Below are positions 1 to 8,762 of a DNA stretch of 49,988 bases, piece after piece. Each line of letters starts with the position of its first letter. The stretch's first letter is position 1. A program made the translations under genes and the position numbers. The notes under the pieces are model-generated. The model was not told where the DNA came from, searched no databases, and worked only from the letters and a program-made list of their open reading frames with translations. This DNA is from Mycogone perniciosa (taxonomy: Eukaryota > Ascomycota > Sordariomycetes > Hypocreales > Hypocreaceae). The stretch spans positions 1 through 49,988 of the forward strand of contig JAOALB010000252.1 of NCBI GenBank assembly GCA_025331125.1, in the 5' to 3' direction.

Positions 1-75
1 GTGATCATGTTCTTATTGGCCCGTCGTTCCGATATTCTTCCGGACCCGGGCCTTGGCCTGGTCGGGTCGTGACAC
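1..75 (-). repeat. possible terminus of an LTR retroelement (partial)
   Basis: On the minus strand, position 74 begins TGTCACGACCCGACC, a TGT start followed by the GTGACA-type sequence often seen at fungal gypsy LTR ends. The rest would lie outside the window to the left. It is GC-normal, unlike the AT-rich tract that follows. No partner copy is visible here, so this is only a suggestion. Confidence 0.22.
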
Positions 76-1072
76 TTAGGCTCTATGGAAAGCCATAGCT
101 AGGAACGCGTTGGGGCCTGGATATATGACTGGAGCTTACGTGACAGGGTATTAACATCGCGTTACAGTCAGTGCTATAATAATAGTAAAGCAATATCTTT
201 AATTCTATTTGATATAAATACTTTATTATATTTATAACCTCAAATAATAACTATAAAAACTATTAAAAAGTTTTGTAATATAATACTTTTCTTTATATTT
301 TGTCTGTATATTTTTCAAGTTTTTTTTATAATTCGATTAATAAAAGGAATACAAATTTTGTAATATATAAAATAAATATATTATTATATATTATTATATT
401 GAATATATATTAGTATTCATTTGAAAATATTCTTTAATATATATAATATTATTTATATTATAAATAGTAAACAATATAGTACTTTTAATTTTTTGATTTT
501 AAATATAAAAAGAGTTTATGTTAAAATTAAAAAAGCAGAATATAAAATTATAAAGATAATTATCCTTTAAACATCTAAAAGCAATAATATATATATTAAT
601 TAAATAAAGAAGATAAAAAGAGATTTAAGATTTTATTTTATTTTATAAATATTATAAAAATATAATATAGTTTTTACTATATTATTTATAATAAAATAAA
701 AAAAGGTTATAATTATAAGTTAATAGTTAATATATTTTCAAATAATAAAAAGAATAATAAAAAATAACTTTAAAGTTTATTATTATATATATATAAATAA
801 AATACTATATTAAATTATATAACTGATATAATAATTAAACATTTTATTTATTATATTATAAATAATTTTTAAAAGTATTTTGCATTTTTATATTAAATTT
901 ATATAATTATAAATATAACTTTAAATAAAATTTATAATAATAATTCCATATATTATATCTTTGTATATTTATAAACTTTCAATCAAAACCAAATTCCTTC
1001 ATTTCAATTTTCTTTAATTTTACTATTTTCATTCATAATTTACTGTTATACTTCCGTAGTCTAAATATCATT
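76..1072. repeat. AT-rich, RIP-like tract without recognisable genes
   Basis: From about 180 to 1060 the sequence is almost entirely A and T, with no long reading frame and no recognisable protein. The composition matches the large RIP-mutated block at 8763-45250, so it is probably a degenerated repeat. Positions 76-180 are more GC-rich and carry nothing I can identify. The tract ends immediately at the stop codon of the LYS2-like gene, so that gene's 3' untranslated region must lie inside AT-rich DNA. Confidence 0.7.
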
Positions 1073-4000
1073 TTAAGCTGCACCACCGCGACCTCCTACT
1101 CCCCATCGTGCCTGAGCCTCCGCAACAGTGGCCGCAATAGGCGGCAGCTCGCGTCCTCGGCCGGTCGGCCAAGGCATAAAGCCAGTCTCGGCCAGGAAGC
1201 GCAGATACCTTCCAATACCTTCGCGAGTAATGCCCTCGCCCGCGCTATCATCAACGCCAGTCCAGCGGTCAGCGTCGGCCTTGAGCACAGCCACAGCGTT
1301 TCTATCGTCGAGCTCAGGGGCGCGTGTCATTGAAGGCAGGTTCGACATTGCCATGTGGAACAGCGGCATTAGTGCGCTCTGCTCCTGATCCTTCTCAATG
1401 GACCCCGCCGATACAAACTCCTCGAGACGCGTCTTCCACTCCTCGTAGTCGACCTCGGGGACGTTATAGCCATAGTAACTTAATGCCGAGAGGAACTCGT
1501 TCATACGAAGTCTCGGGTGCGCCGTGACGTGGACGACGTTGACGCCCAGGAAGGGATTAAGGGCCGCGGCAATGACGACTCTGGCGACGTGGTCCACGGG
1601 CACGGCATTCACTGAGTTGACGATAAATGGCCTTGCCCCCAACTGGACACAGCCTTTACAGAACCTGATCAGGAAATCATCAGTATTCGAAACGCCGCTG
1701 TGGCGGCTACCGAGAATGTATCCGGGACGGACAATAGCGCCCCGCAGCCCGCGCTTGCCAGCTTCCCGGATGAGCTGCTCAGATACCTTGGAACAGTTAG
1801 CCTCATGAATCCTCTTTGTATAATGAGTCGACATACCCATTTGGTTTGGCCATAACCAGTGCCAAGGCCAACACGGCTCCCCTGCATATCGTCAGCCTCA
1901 AGCACCGCTCCGCACCCAGTCGCGGTTTGCTCGTAAGAGAGGTTGACGTAGTGGTCAGTATCCAGAGTCGAAGTCGACGACACAAAACAGAAAAGCTTAG
2001 GCTTTCCCTCGTTGCAGAGCTTCATTGCGTCGATAGTTGACAGGACGTTGCTACGCATCATCTGCTCATAGCGAGCGATCCAATGGACATGTGCCCCATT
2101 ATGGACGAGAATATCCGTCATCTCGGCGACGTGCTTCCAACTGGCATCGTCAAGACCAAGACGAGGCTTGGACAGGTCACCAAGGACACAAGAGATCCTA
2201 TCGGCCCATGAGTCTTGCCACAAACCATAGCCTTTGAGTGACCTTGTGAGACGATCCTTCGCGAAAGTCAATTCCTTGGCCCCACGGATGTGCACGATGA
2301 GCTTGGTGTTCTCTCTGTCGAGGATATCCTTAACCAGGTAGGCGCCCAAGAAACCTGTGGCACCAGTGAGGAAGAACGTGGCACCACTCGATGGGCTCAG
2401 GGCATCTGGATCCGCGCCCTGGTACTTGGCGTCCAGTGAGTTGACCAGCTCGTCAAACGACTTGGCGTAGGCGGTTTCGGCGGCCTTGTTCACTGAGACA
2501 ACCTGACCACTGTGCAGATGGTCCACCTGGGTACTCAGACCCCGGAGAGTGGGGTTCTCGTAAAGAACGCCGATGTTTATGTCAACGCCCAAATTTTTGC
2601 GGATGTTGAGGAGGAGCTGCTGGGCCAGAAGACTGTGTCCACCGCAGTCGAAGAAGTTCGATTCGGGCCTAGGCTTGGTCAGCTTTGATCTGTAGAGCAT
2701 TGCTCTGGTCCACATACTTGACAGTCTTGGCGTTGAGACCCGGGATTAGAGTCGACCATTGCGAGGCAATGGTCTTCTCCGTCTCAGACAAGGCCTCCCA
2801 GCTCTTTAGATCCTCTGTCGAGGCGTCCTCCATCATCTCAGCAGCATCGGGGAAGGGCAGATTCGGGGCGTCGACCTTGCCGTTCGGGTTAAGAGGGAGC
2901 TTCTGTAGCATGATGTAGATGGAGGGCACCGAGTGAGCCGGCAGGCGGGTCTTGAGGTGGTCTCGCACCACAGCCTGCATACGGCGGAACCTTTTAAGGT
3001 AGACCACACTGGATCCCATCTCAACACCCTCGTCATTGACATCCTCGTGATTCTGGGTCTCCAGCCAGCGCCTCCACTCGGCGATCTCGGGAACAATGTA
3101 GCTAACAAGCGTCGGCTCCTCGTTACGATCTCTCCGAACGAGAGTCTTGCAGTCTCGGATCAGGGGGCTGCCGCTCAGGTTGGCATCGATCTCGTTGAGC
3201 TCGATCCGGAAACCACGGATCTTGACCTGGGAGTCGATGCGGCCAGACACACGCACGGCTCCCGAGGGGAGATACTGGCCAAGGTCTCCTGTGCGGTATA
3301 GTCTATCACGGGGGCCCTTATAAAAACGGCGCCACGGCTCGTCCTTGTTGTTGACCTTATCGGCTTCCACCCACTTAGCGTTATCGACAAACCAGTTATC
3401 GACGAACTTCTCCTTGTTCTTTTCGGGATCGCCGAGGTAGCCTTCAGCCAAGCCAGCCGCTCTGATATACAGCTCGCCGACCTCACCAATGCCGCACATC
3501 TTGGTGTGATCTTTTTGGGAAACGACGAGTACTTGGACATCTTGCATCCCCCAACCCGCGGGAATAGTGTCCCCGAGCGAGTCAAGGGCTGTAGGGTCAT
3601 CTGCGGCGGAGGGGATTTCGAAGTAAGACACTGCCCGACTGGTCTCGGTGGTGCCGTACATGTTTACTATAGAGCATGAAGTCCCTAACTGGCGAAGTGC
3701 CTTGCAGTCGCGGGTGGTGAGAACGTCACCGACGAAGAAGACGTGCCGCAGGGAGGGGAACTTGGCGGTTGCGCCACCGACGAGGATCTGTCCCATCGCA
3801 GGAGTGAGGTGAGTCGTGGACGGTGACCACAAATTCATCCATTCGCTCAGCCTCTCGTGCTGGATGTCTTCCTTGGCCGGGATGAGCAGCTGAGCGCCGA
3901 GCCACAGGGGCGTCATGATATCTAGCCTCTAAGGTCAGCCTACGCAGTAAATCATGATAGAAGCCATCTCTTACCGCGCTGGATGGGGTCATGGGCGATA

Positions 4001-4994
4001 CCAGAGAGACAGGCGAACACACTCTCCGATGAGAGGTTAAAACGCTTCGCCATCCAGGGGAAGTACCTTGTCAGGCTATAATGACGTCCTAGCACCGATT
4101 TGGGCTTTCCTTCAGATCCAGAGGTGAAGCTGCAGACAGGAGTGGAGTCTGGGCCGACAAGGACATTGGGAGGTGACGAGGCCTTGCCTCGTATGCTGGC
4201 AAATATATCTCTGCCTTCCTTCTCGCCACCAGACAGCACGCCGGAGTCACTGAGGCGGAGATCCGGGATCCGGGTCTTGATAGATAGCTCATCGTCGATG
4301 TACTTCTGTACCAAAGGAGCAAGGGGACTAAATTTAGCTTGTCAGTAAAGAAAGGGTCATAACAGAGTTCAATATCCCGTCACAGAGAGCCTTAAGTACA
4401 ACAAACACTTACCCATTCTCGTCTGTGGCCTTGCCTATGGAAATCAGGGCCTTGGGCTGGGAAACTTCGAGATAGACTACTCCAGTCAGGCAAACTGCTT
4501 GCAAGAGAAAGCAGAGGATAGTACAAACTCTGCTGCCTCTGTGGCGGGTAAAGAGGGTCAAGCACTGTTACTGTAGCTCCAGAAGCCTGAACATCTCGGT
4601 CAGTTGTATTTTGTATTTAATATTGGGGCTGGATGTGGTAAGCCGCACCAGAGTTCCCATGAAGGCACAGACGAGCTCGACCGAGCGGTGAGCAAAGATC
4701 ATGACAACATCTCCATTGGTGATGCCAGCGTCGTGCAAATAGTTGGCAATGGTGTTGGACGCCTCGTCGATCTGGCGGTACGTGAATATCCTGGTTGGCG
4801 ACCTTGTTCAAACGTCAGCAGCTTGACTGGGCGTATGGCGGTCGATCTGGGGGGGTGTCTTACGTAGAACTCTTGGTTTCAGTCACACAAGGCCTGTCGG
4901 GATGGGCCAGAGCGTTCTTGTGGAATATCTCGTGGATTGCGCCACCATAGCCGCTCCAGTCAAGATCGACCGTGGGATCGGGGAGCTCGACCAT
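1073..4994 (-). CDS. LYS2: LYS2-family L-2-aminoadipate reductase (A-T-R), lacking the N-terminal domain
   Basis: LYS2 enzymes adenylate alpha-aminoadipate, load it on a phosphopantetheine arm and release the semialdehyde with NADPH (fungal lysine pathway). Eight exons fit in phase: 4994-4864, 4802-4649, 4586-4529, 4476-4413, 4327-3975, 3921-2718, 2668-1837, 1786-1073, giving 1169 aa. Visible motifs are adenylation core SFTSGSEGKPK (about 202-212), NMYGTTET, RLYRTGDLG and the NPNGKVD end; carrier motif FFDCGGHS with Ser667; reductase GATGFLG (757-763) and catalytic Tyr927-x3-Lys931 in GYGQTKW. The C-terminus matches LYS2 closely. Family members are about 1400 aa; here translation begins at the PDPT-DLDW segment that normally follows a roughly 240-residue condensation-like domain, and no such domain is seen upstream. 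All catalytic motifs and splice sites look intact. It may be the housekeeping enzyme with an unusual start or a paralogue with another carboxylic acid substrate; the sequence does not decide. Confidence 0.9.
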
Positions 4995-5026
4995 CGTGGC
5001 GGTCGTGAGCGTAACGATGGCAGATA

Positions 5027-5068
5027 TCAATCAATATGGAAGAAGTAAGAAGTAAGAAAGCTGACCAT
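5027..5068 (-). other. short upstream reading frame (13 codons) ahead of the LYS2-like start
   Basis: An ATG at 5068 opens 13 codons (MVSFLTSYFFHID) and a stop at 5027-5029, 33 bp before the chosen start at 4994. If the transcript begins upstream of 5068, this would be a short uORF. No transcript start is known, so its role is conjecture. Confidence 0.25.
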
Positions 5069-5083
5069 TAACTGGCGGCGGAT

Positions 5084-5090
5084 TGAGTCA
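5084..5090. promoter_or_regulatory. Gcn4/CpcA-type site (TGAGTCA)
   Basis: TGAGTCA, the perfect consensus bound by the bZIP cross-pathway regulator Gcn4/CpcA, lies 90 bp upstream of the LYS2-like start. A second, imperfect half (TGACTCc) is at 5145-5151. Lysine biosynthesis genes are known targets of this regulator, so the context supports a functional site, although a 7-mer alone is weak evidence. Confidence 0.5.
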
Positions 5091-5282
5091 ACAAAGGAAG
5101 GTATTTCGGCTTGGATGCGTCACCCAATAAATTTCCGCCACTATTGACTCCGACTTTCGGGAGGGGTAGTTGGCAGACTCTCCCTACCTATGTCGGATCT
5201 AGCTGTTGAGCTTAACAATATGCGAGGAATCCTCCTAATTGAAGCTAAGCAGGAAACTGGAAAATAGAGGGCGCCGAAGGCG

Positions 5283-5624
5283 GCCGCAAGGATCGCAAAC
5301 GTTAGCTTAGTACAAGACCCACATTCTGATTTTTAATTAGCTAATAATGCAGCAGTATATGTATTTCCATTCAAAATACTATACGGAGTAGAGAGTAACC
5401 TTTTTTCTAACTGGCAACAACTTCATGATATTATGTAATGCCATGACGGCTCAGGTTATTGATCGTGATAGTAGCCTTTCTGATCATTACAGTGTACCTA
5501 GGACTTGATTTTGATGGTGATTTCATGATATTTAGAAGCACCGGGACTTACTTGTCATCAGCCAATCAAAAATCAGGATATAGGTCTTGTACTAGGGGTA
5601 AGCTAACCTTTGTGATCCTTGCGG
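5283..5624. mobile_element. MITE-like element with about 68-bp terminal inverted repeats
   Basis: The left arm (5283-5350) and the reverse complement of the right arm (5557-5624) share GCCGCAAGGATC, then CAAA-GTTAGCTTA, GTACAAGACC and CTGATTTTT-ATT-GCT-AT-A. Differences are few, apart from a 5-base gap. The interior (about 200 bp) encodes nothing convincing and contains one TACGGAGTA motif (5382-5390). The size and structure fit a non-autonomous DNA transposon. I could not identify a clear target-site duplication, so the exact outer ends are uncertain. It separates the LYS2-like upstream region from the zinc-finger pseudogene. Confidence 0.7.
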
Positions 5625-5768
5625 CAGGTAGGAAATTGTGTTGTGGACTAGGTTATTATTGGGTCACGTGACAAGAGAGATGATAGCCGAATATGAGCAA
5701 TACGATGCCCTAATACGGATTACTCCGTACAAATTGGTAGTTAGCTAAACCTAGTATGATTTCAGCCA

Positions 5769-6731
5769 CAGTCTAAGCGCCGGAAAACGGATGCAAAGCG
5801 GCGCAAGAAGACGAAGACTGCGGATAAAGACCCATCGAAGCGCAGGAATGGCACTGTCCTGCAGAGGGCTGCAACCTTGTTTTCCCTCCGACTTGAAGAT
5901 TCTATGCCGTCATGTCAAGGGATGTGGCAGGGTCTTTAGGTCTGAGGATGACCTGCAAACACTTTCTCCAAGAACACCGTGAGAAAGTTATACCCTGCCG
6001 CGCCGAGGACTGCTCGCAAGTCTTTCTAAGCGAAGCATCAGAGCGAAACCATCATGCGAGTAACCACCTCAAGTTGAATTTGCCGTGGCTAGGAACTACG
6101 TGCAACAAAGTCTTCCCCTCTCAAGACCAGAGAGTTACTCACCTTCATCAATGCCATCAGGGTGAGAAGGTATACCTTGTCGCCAGCATGGATGCAAGGA
6201 GGTCTTCAGCAAACGACAGGAGATGCAGAAACATCTGAAGGCAGAGCATTCAAAGCTAAAAGCACTCTTAGATGTGCCAAACCGTCGAAAATCGTTAACA
6301 AGATCGTCACTGCATGGTGTCCAACCACCACCACTCTCAACTATAGCACCGCGCCTATCAATGCCGAAAGTTCTGAAAGAGGGATAATACGCCTGTCCCG
6401 AAGATGCATAGATTGTGAAACACAGTATGCCTTTCATCACGAACTTGAGAAGCACAGGCTGGTAGGAGAAGATAGCACCAAGATTTGCGACGAGCACAAT
6501 TGTTTCAAGGTCGCATTCCACACTTCGCGGCTATGCAAGGATCACTTGTCCTCGTGGAGAACCCCTGCTGCAGCTGCAACTCAGGACCTACGGGACCTCA
6601 AGGCTTCCCCGTCTCCAGCGCTAGCTGTCGCATGGACTCTAGAACCCCTAATGAGAAAACATGCTGGGCCTATTCCATTCAATTCAAGCTGGAAAGTCTC
6701 CTTCCTCGGAGCTGAGGTTCCCAGATCTTGA
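5769..6731 (+). pseudogene. C2H2 zinc-finger protein, frameshifted pseudogene
   Basis: A basic, nuclear-localisation-like stretch (SKRRKTDAKRRKKTK, from about 5778) is followed by finger fragments in different frames. These are WHCPAEGCNLVF (about 5850), CRHVKGCGRVFRSEDDLQ (about 5902), an HREKVIPCRAEDCSQVF finger (about 5975), TTCNKVFPSQDQ (about 6099) and IPCRQHGCKEVFSKRQEMQ with a following HLKAEH (about 6173), then CDEHNCFKVAFHTSRLCKDH (about 6487). The spacing is the fungal C-x4-C type. Frame changes fall inside fingers (near 5850, 5880, 5955 and 6170), so introns cannot explain them. The protein was probably a nuclear DNA-binding factor. Composition is normal, so decay was by indels and not by RIP. 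The original start cannot be placed. Confidence 0.65.
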
Positions 6732-6795
6732 GTTTAACAGCTCGACAAAGAGAGTCTTTGAGATTGGCATGTGTAATGCTGAAGGTGACTATCTT

Positions 6796-6866
6796 TAATA
6801 GCTAAGATCTTTTTTTAGTTATAGTTTAAGGGGACCTACAAAAAGACCCTGTTGTTAGTCTTTTTG
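6796..6866 (+). repeat. short repeat shared with the RIP-mutated block (about 13885-13955)
   Basis: The stretch around TCTTTTTTTAG-TATA-TTTAA-GGAC-TA followed by TTATTAGTCTTT-like sequence recurs at about 13889-13955, with differences mainly of C/T or G/A type. It lies just after the zinc-finger pseudogene, so a less mutated relative of the outer AT-rich element may be present here. Confidence 0.4.
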
Positions 6867-7429
6867 TTTTTCTTTATCTGCTTATAGGATATAGATTGAT
6901 GTTAACAGAAGGTTCAATATAGGGTCGAGGGGTCAGGAATCTGGGAAGTCTAGCAGATTCACTACATCCAACCTAATTAACTTGATGGTCAGCCGACGTA
7001 AGTGGAAGTCGATCAACGGAAGCGGTCTCGAATCTGCTGAACAAATCGAGAGCTATATCCCCCGGGCCTCCCGCTCTTCTTCCTTTCTTCATTCCTTCTT
7101 CCTTTATTTATAGCTTAAAAGGTAGCCTTCAACCACAGCCTTCAACAACAGCGGTCTGGTGTAATCCTCACAGTTTGGAACCTTGAGTTGTTAGCCAAGC
7201 GGTAAATGCCTAGCTAGTCGCTCTGTAAGACAAGGCTCGTCAGAATTGCGGTAATCCTTGAGTAAAAGTGGTGGTTGTATGCCTGCGGGGCATCAAATGA
7301 TTGCATCGTGATAATCCTGGTTGTTGTGTTAATGTTGTTAATGTAAGGCCGGCTGCGTTGAACGCTATACGAAGACTGGAACGGTATGTTATCCCTATCG
7401 ATATGTTAGGCCCAAAGTCCTTCAAGCTA
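6867..7429. other. intergenic; possible 3' untranslated/LTR remnant of the adjacent copia fragment
   Basis: I see no gene in this stretch. Composition is normal. It lies immediately 3' (minus strand) of the copia pol fragment, where a 3' LTR would be expected. There is a minus-strand TATAAATAAAGG sequence near 7105, but no second LTR copy to prove this. One minus-strand frame of 61 codons (7240-7425) looks spurious. Confidence 0.3.
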
Positions 7430-8070
7430 ACGGTGCAATACAGGCTCTAATGTCCTTCATATTCAGCATCGATCGGAATCGCTCGAATTTCTGTCTTGAT
7501 AGCTATTTGGTCAAGCCGTCGGCGGGCATCTGATCGGAAGCGAGATATTCCACAAGAAACCTTCCTTTCTGATGCTCTTGCTTCAACTACATGATCTAGT
7601 CGGTGTTAACAACAAGCCGGATCGATTGGAGGTTATCGCAATAGAGCTTCAAAAGGACCGAGATCGATGGATACATTGCGAAGGGGGCGCTTCAACGCGT
7701 AGCCTTCCTTCCTTAGCAGTGTATTCAAGTTCCAAGACCTTTGCTTCTGTTGTAGAAGTCGTCACGGTGTCTTACAGCCCCGAAGTTCACCTAAAAAGTC
7801 CTCCATAGATCATTATAATGTATCTGAATGATGATCGTCTTGATTCCATGTCGTCTGCAAATAGAGCATGAGAGGCGATAATCAGGGCATCGCGCGTTGT
7901 CAGCCCATCGTATTGTATTCGATAGCGAGGAAACGAGTCACATAGAGATAGTGGATATATTGGTTTGCCGCTTCCCCATGCTTTGCTCCGGTGACAGGCT
8001 TGTCATGAAGCGAGCAAGCTCTGCTGCGGCTCTCGCGACATCCATTTTGTCGGGACTAACTCACATGCCC
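7430..8070 (-). pseudogene. Ty1/copia pol fragment (RT C-terminus and RNase H), not heavily RIP-mutated
   Basis: Reading the minus strand from about 8055 to 7440 gives, in shifting frames, typical copia blocks. They are DVARAAAELARFMTS and EAANQYIHYLYVTRFLAIEY (end of the RT/connection region), DTVTTSTTEAKVLELEYTAKEG (RNase H, the TEAE motif with E to K), LYCDNLQSI, and LKQEHQKGRFLVEYLASDQ with MPADGLTK (C-terminal pol). Stops and frameshifts make it dead, yet CpA sites remain and GC is normal, unlike the block 700 bp away. The upstream half of pol is absent. It is a truncated, probably younger or separately acquired copia remnant. Confidence 0.75.
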
Positions 8071-8747
8071 GTCCCCCACAGATTTTTCCTTCTTGTATCT
8101 TACCTTATACAGAACTACTACCAAATACAGCAGCAGCTGTATTAGGTGGTAGTTATATAAGATAGGCTGACAGTCTTAGTTTAATACAAATCAACCTTCT
8201 TCCCCCATCAACCTCCTGACCCCGGCTTTGCTTGCGACGGCCACAGGTACGCTGGAGAGCCAGCGCAAGTTGAATCCGGCTGTTGGCATCATGACCTAAT
8301 GATCCGCACTGTCTTTCACCTATCAGTATCGACGGCTTCGTGGTTCTATTGGCTGTGCTACAGCACGTCTTACCCATAGGTTTGTATAGGTGGTTTGTGT
8401 GTGTTTGTGTCTGTCTTTTCCCCCCAACAAACCACATACCATCACCGGCGCGTATGGAAGGTCCTGATGTCTCCTTCAGGAAAGTGAGAAGATAGAAGCA
8501 ATGTTGCAAATGTATTCTGCTTCGGTTTAGGCGTGCGTTCACTCTTCTGAATAGGTTGGTTGCCCCACATCTCCAATTGCGTTCTTCTCTTACGCTTTAT
8601 CGGATTTTGTGACTCCCCCGTGGAGGATTAATAAAGTTCTCCCAGGTAACTGAATCTTCTCAATTCGTCCAAAACTCGACCGGTTGTTCGAAGGCTTTGG
8701 GATCGTTGGTCTGCACTTGCTCGTTCCCGCCCCCTCTACACCCCAAA
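8071..8747. other. intergenic stretch without a supported gene
   Basis: Composition is normal. A minus-strand frame of 129 codons (8153-8542) exists, but it has no recognisable domain, no signal peptide and no homologue that I recognise, so I do not call it a gene. A short TTTGTGTG-type simple repeat lies near 8395-8412. Confidence 0.4.
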
Positions 8748-8762
8748 CTCCACAGCTCTGCT
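8748..8762 (+). repeat. 15-bp direct repeat, left copy (candidate target-site duplication)
   Basis: CTCCACAGCTCTGCT occurs here and again, identically and in the same orientation, at 45459-45473. The two copies bracket the whole AT-rich block. A variable 10-20 bp duplication is typical of non-LTR (LINE) insertion. Immediately inside this copy the sequence is (TTTG)n, i.e. (CAAA)n on the minus strand. Confidence 0.5.

Noticed and set aside
1787..3974. Frameshifts or breaks in the LYS2-like gene where reading frames change
   Set aside because: Every frame change coincides with GT...AG borders that restore the conserved protein exactly (for example TKW/VSEQL and TVK/PESNFF), so these are introns.
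1128..4348. Plus-strand and alternative-frame open frames across the LYS2-like gene
   Set aside because: They are antisense or out-of-frame shadows of the eight-exon gene, whose exons all join in phase.
8153..8542. 129-aa minus-strand frame as a gene
   Set aside because: No recognisable domain or signal peptide; it lies in a stretch with simple repeats and no supporting context.
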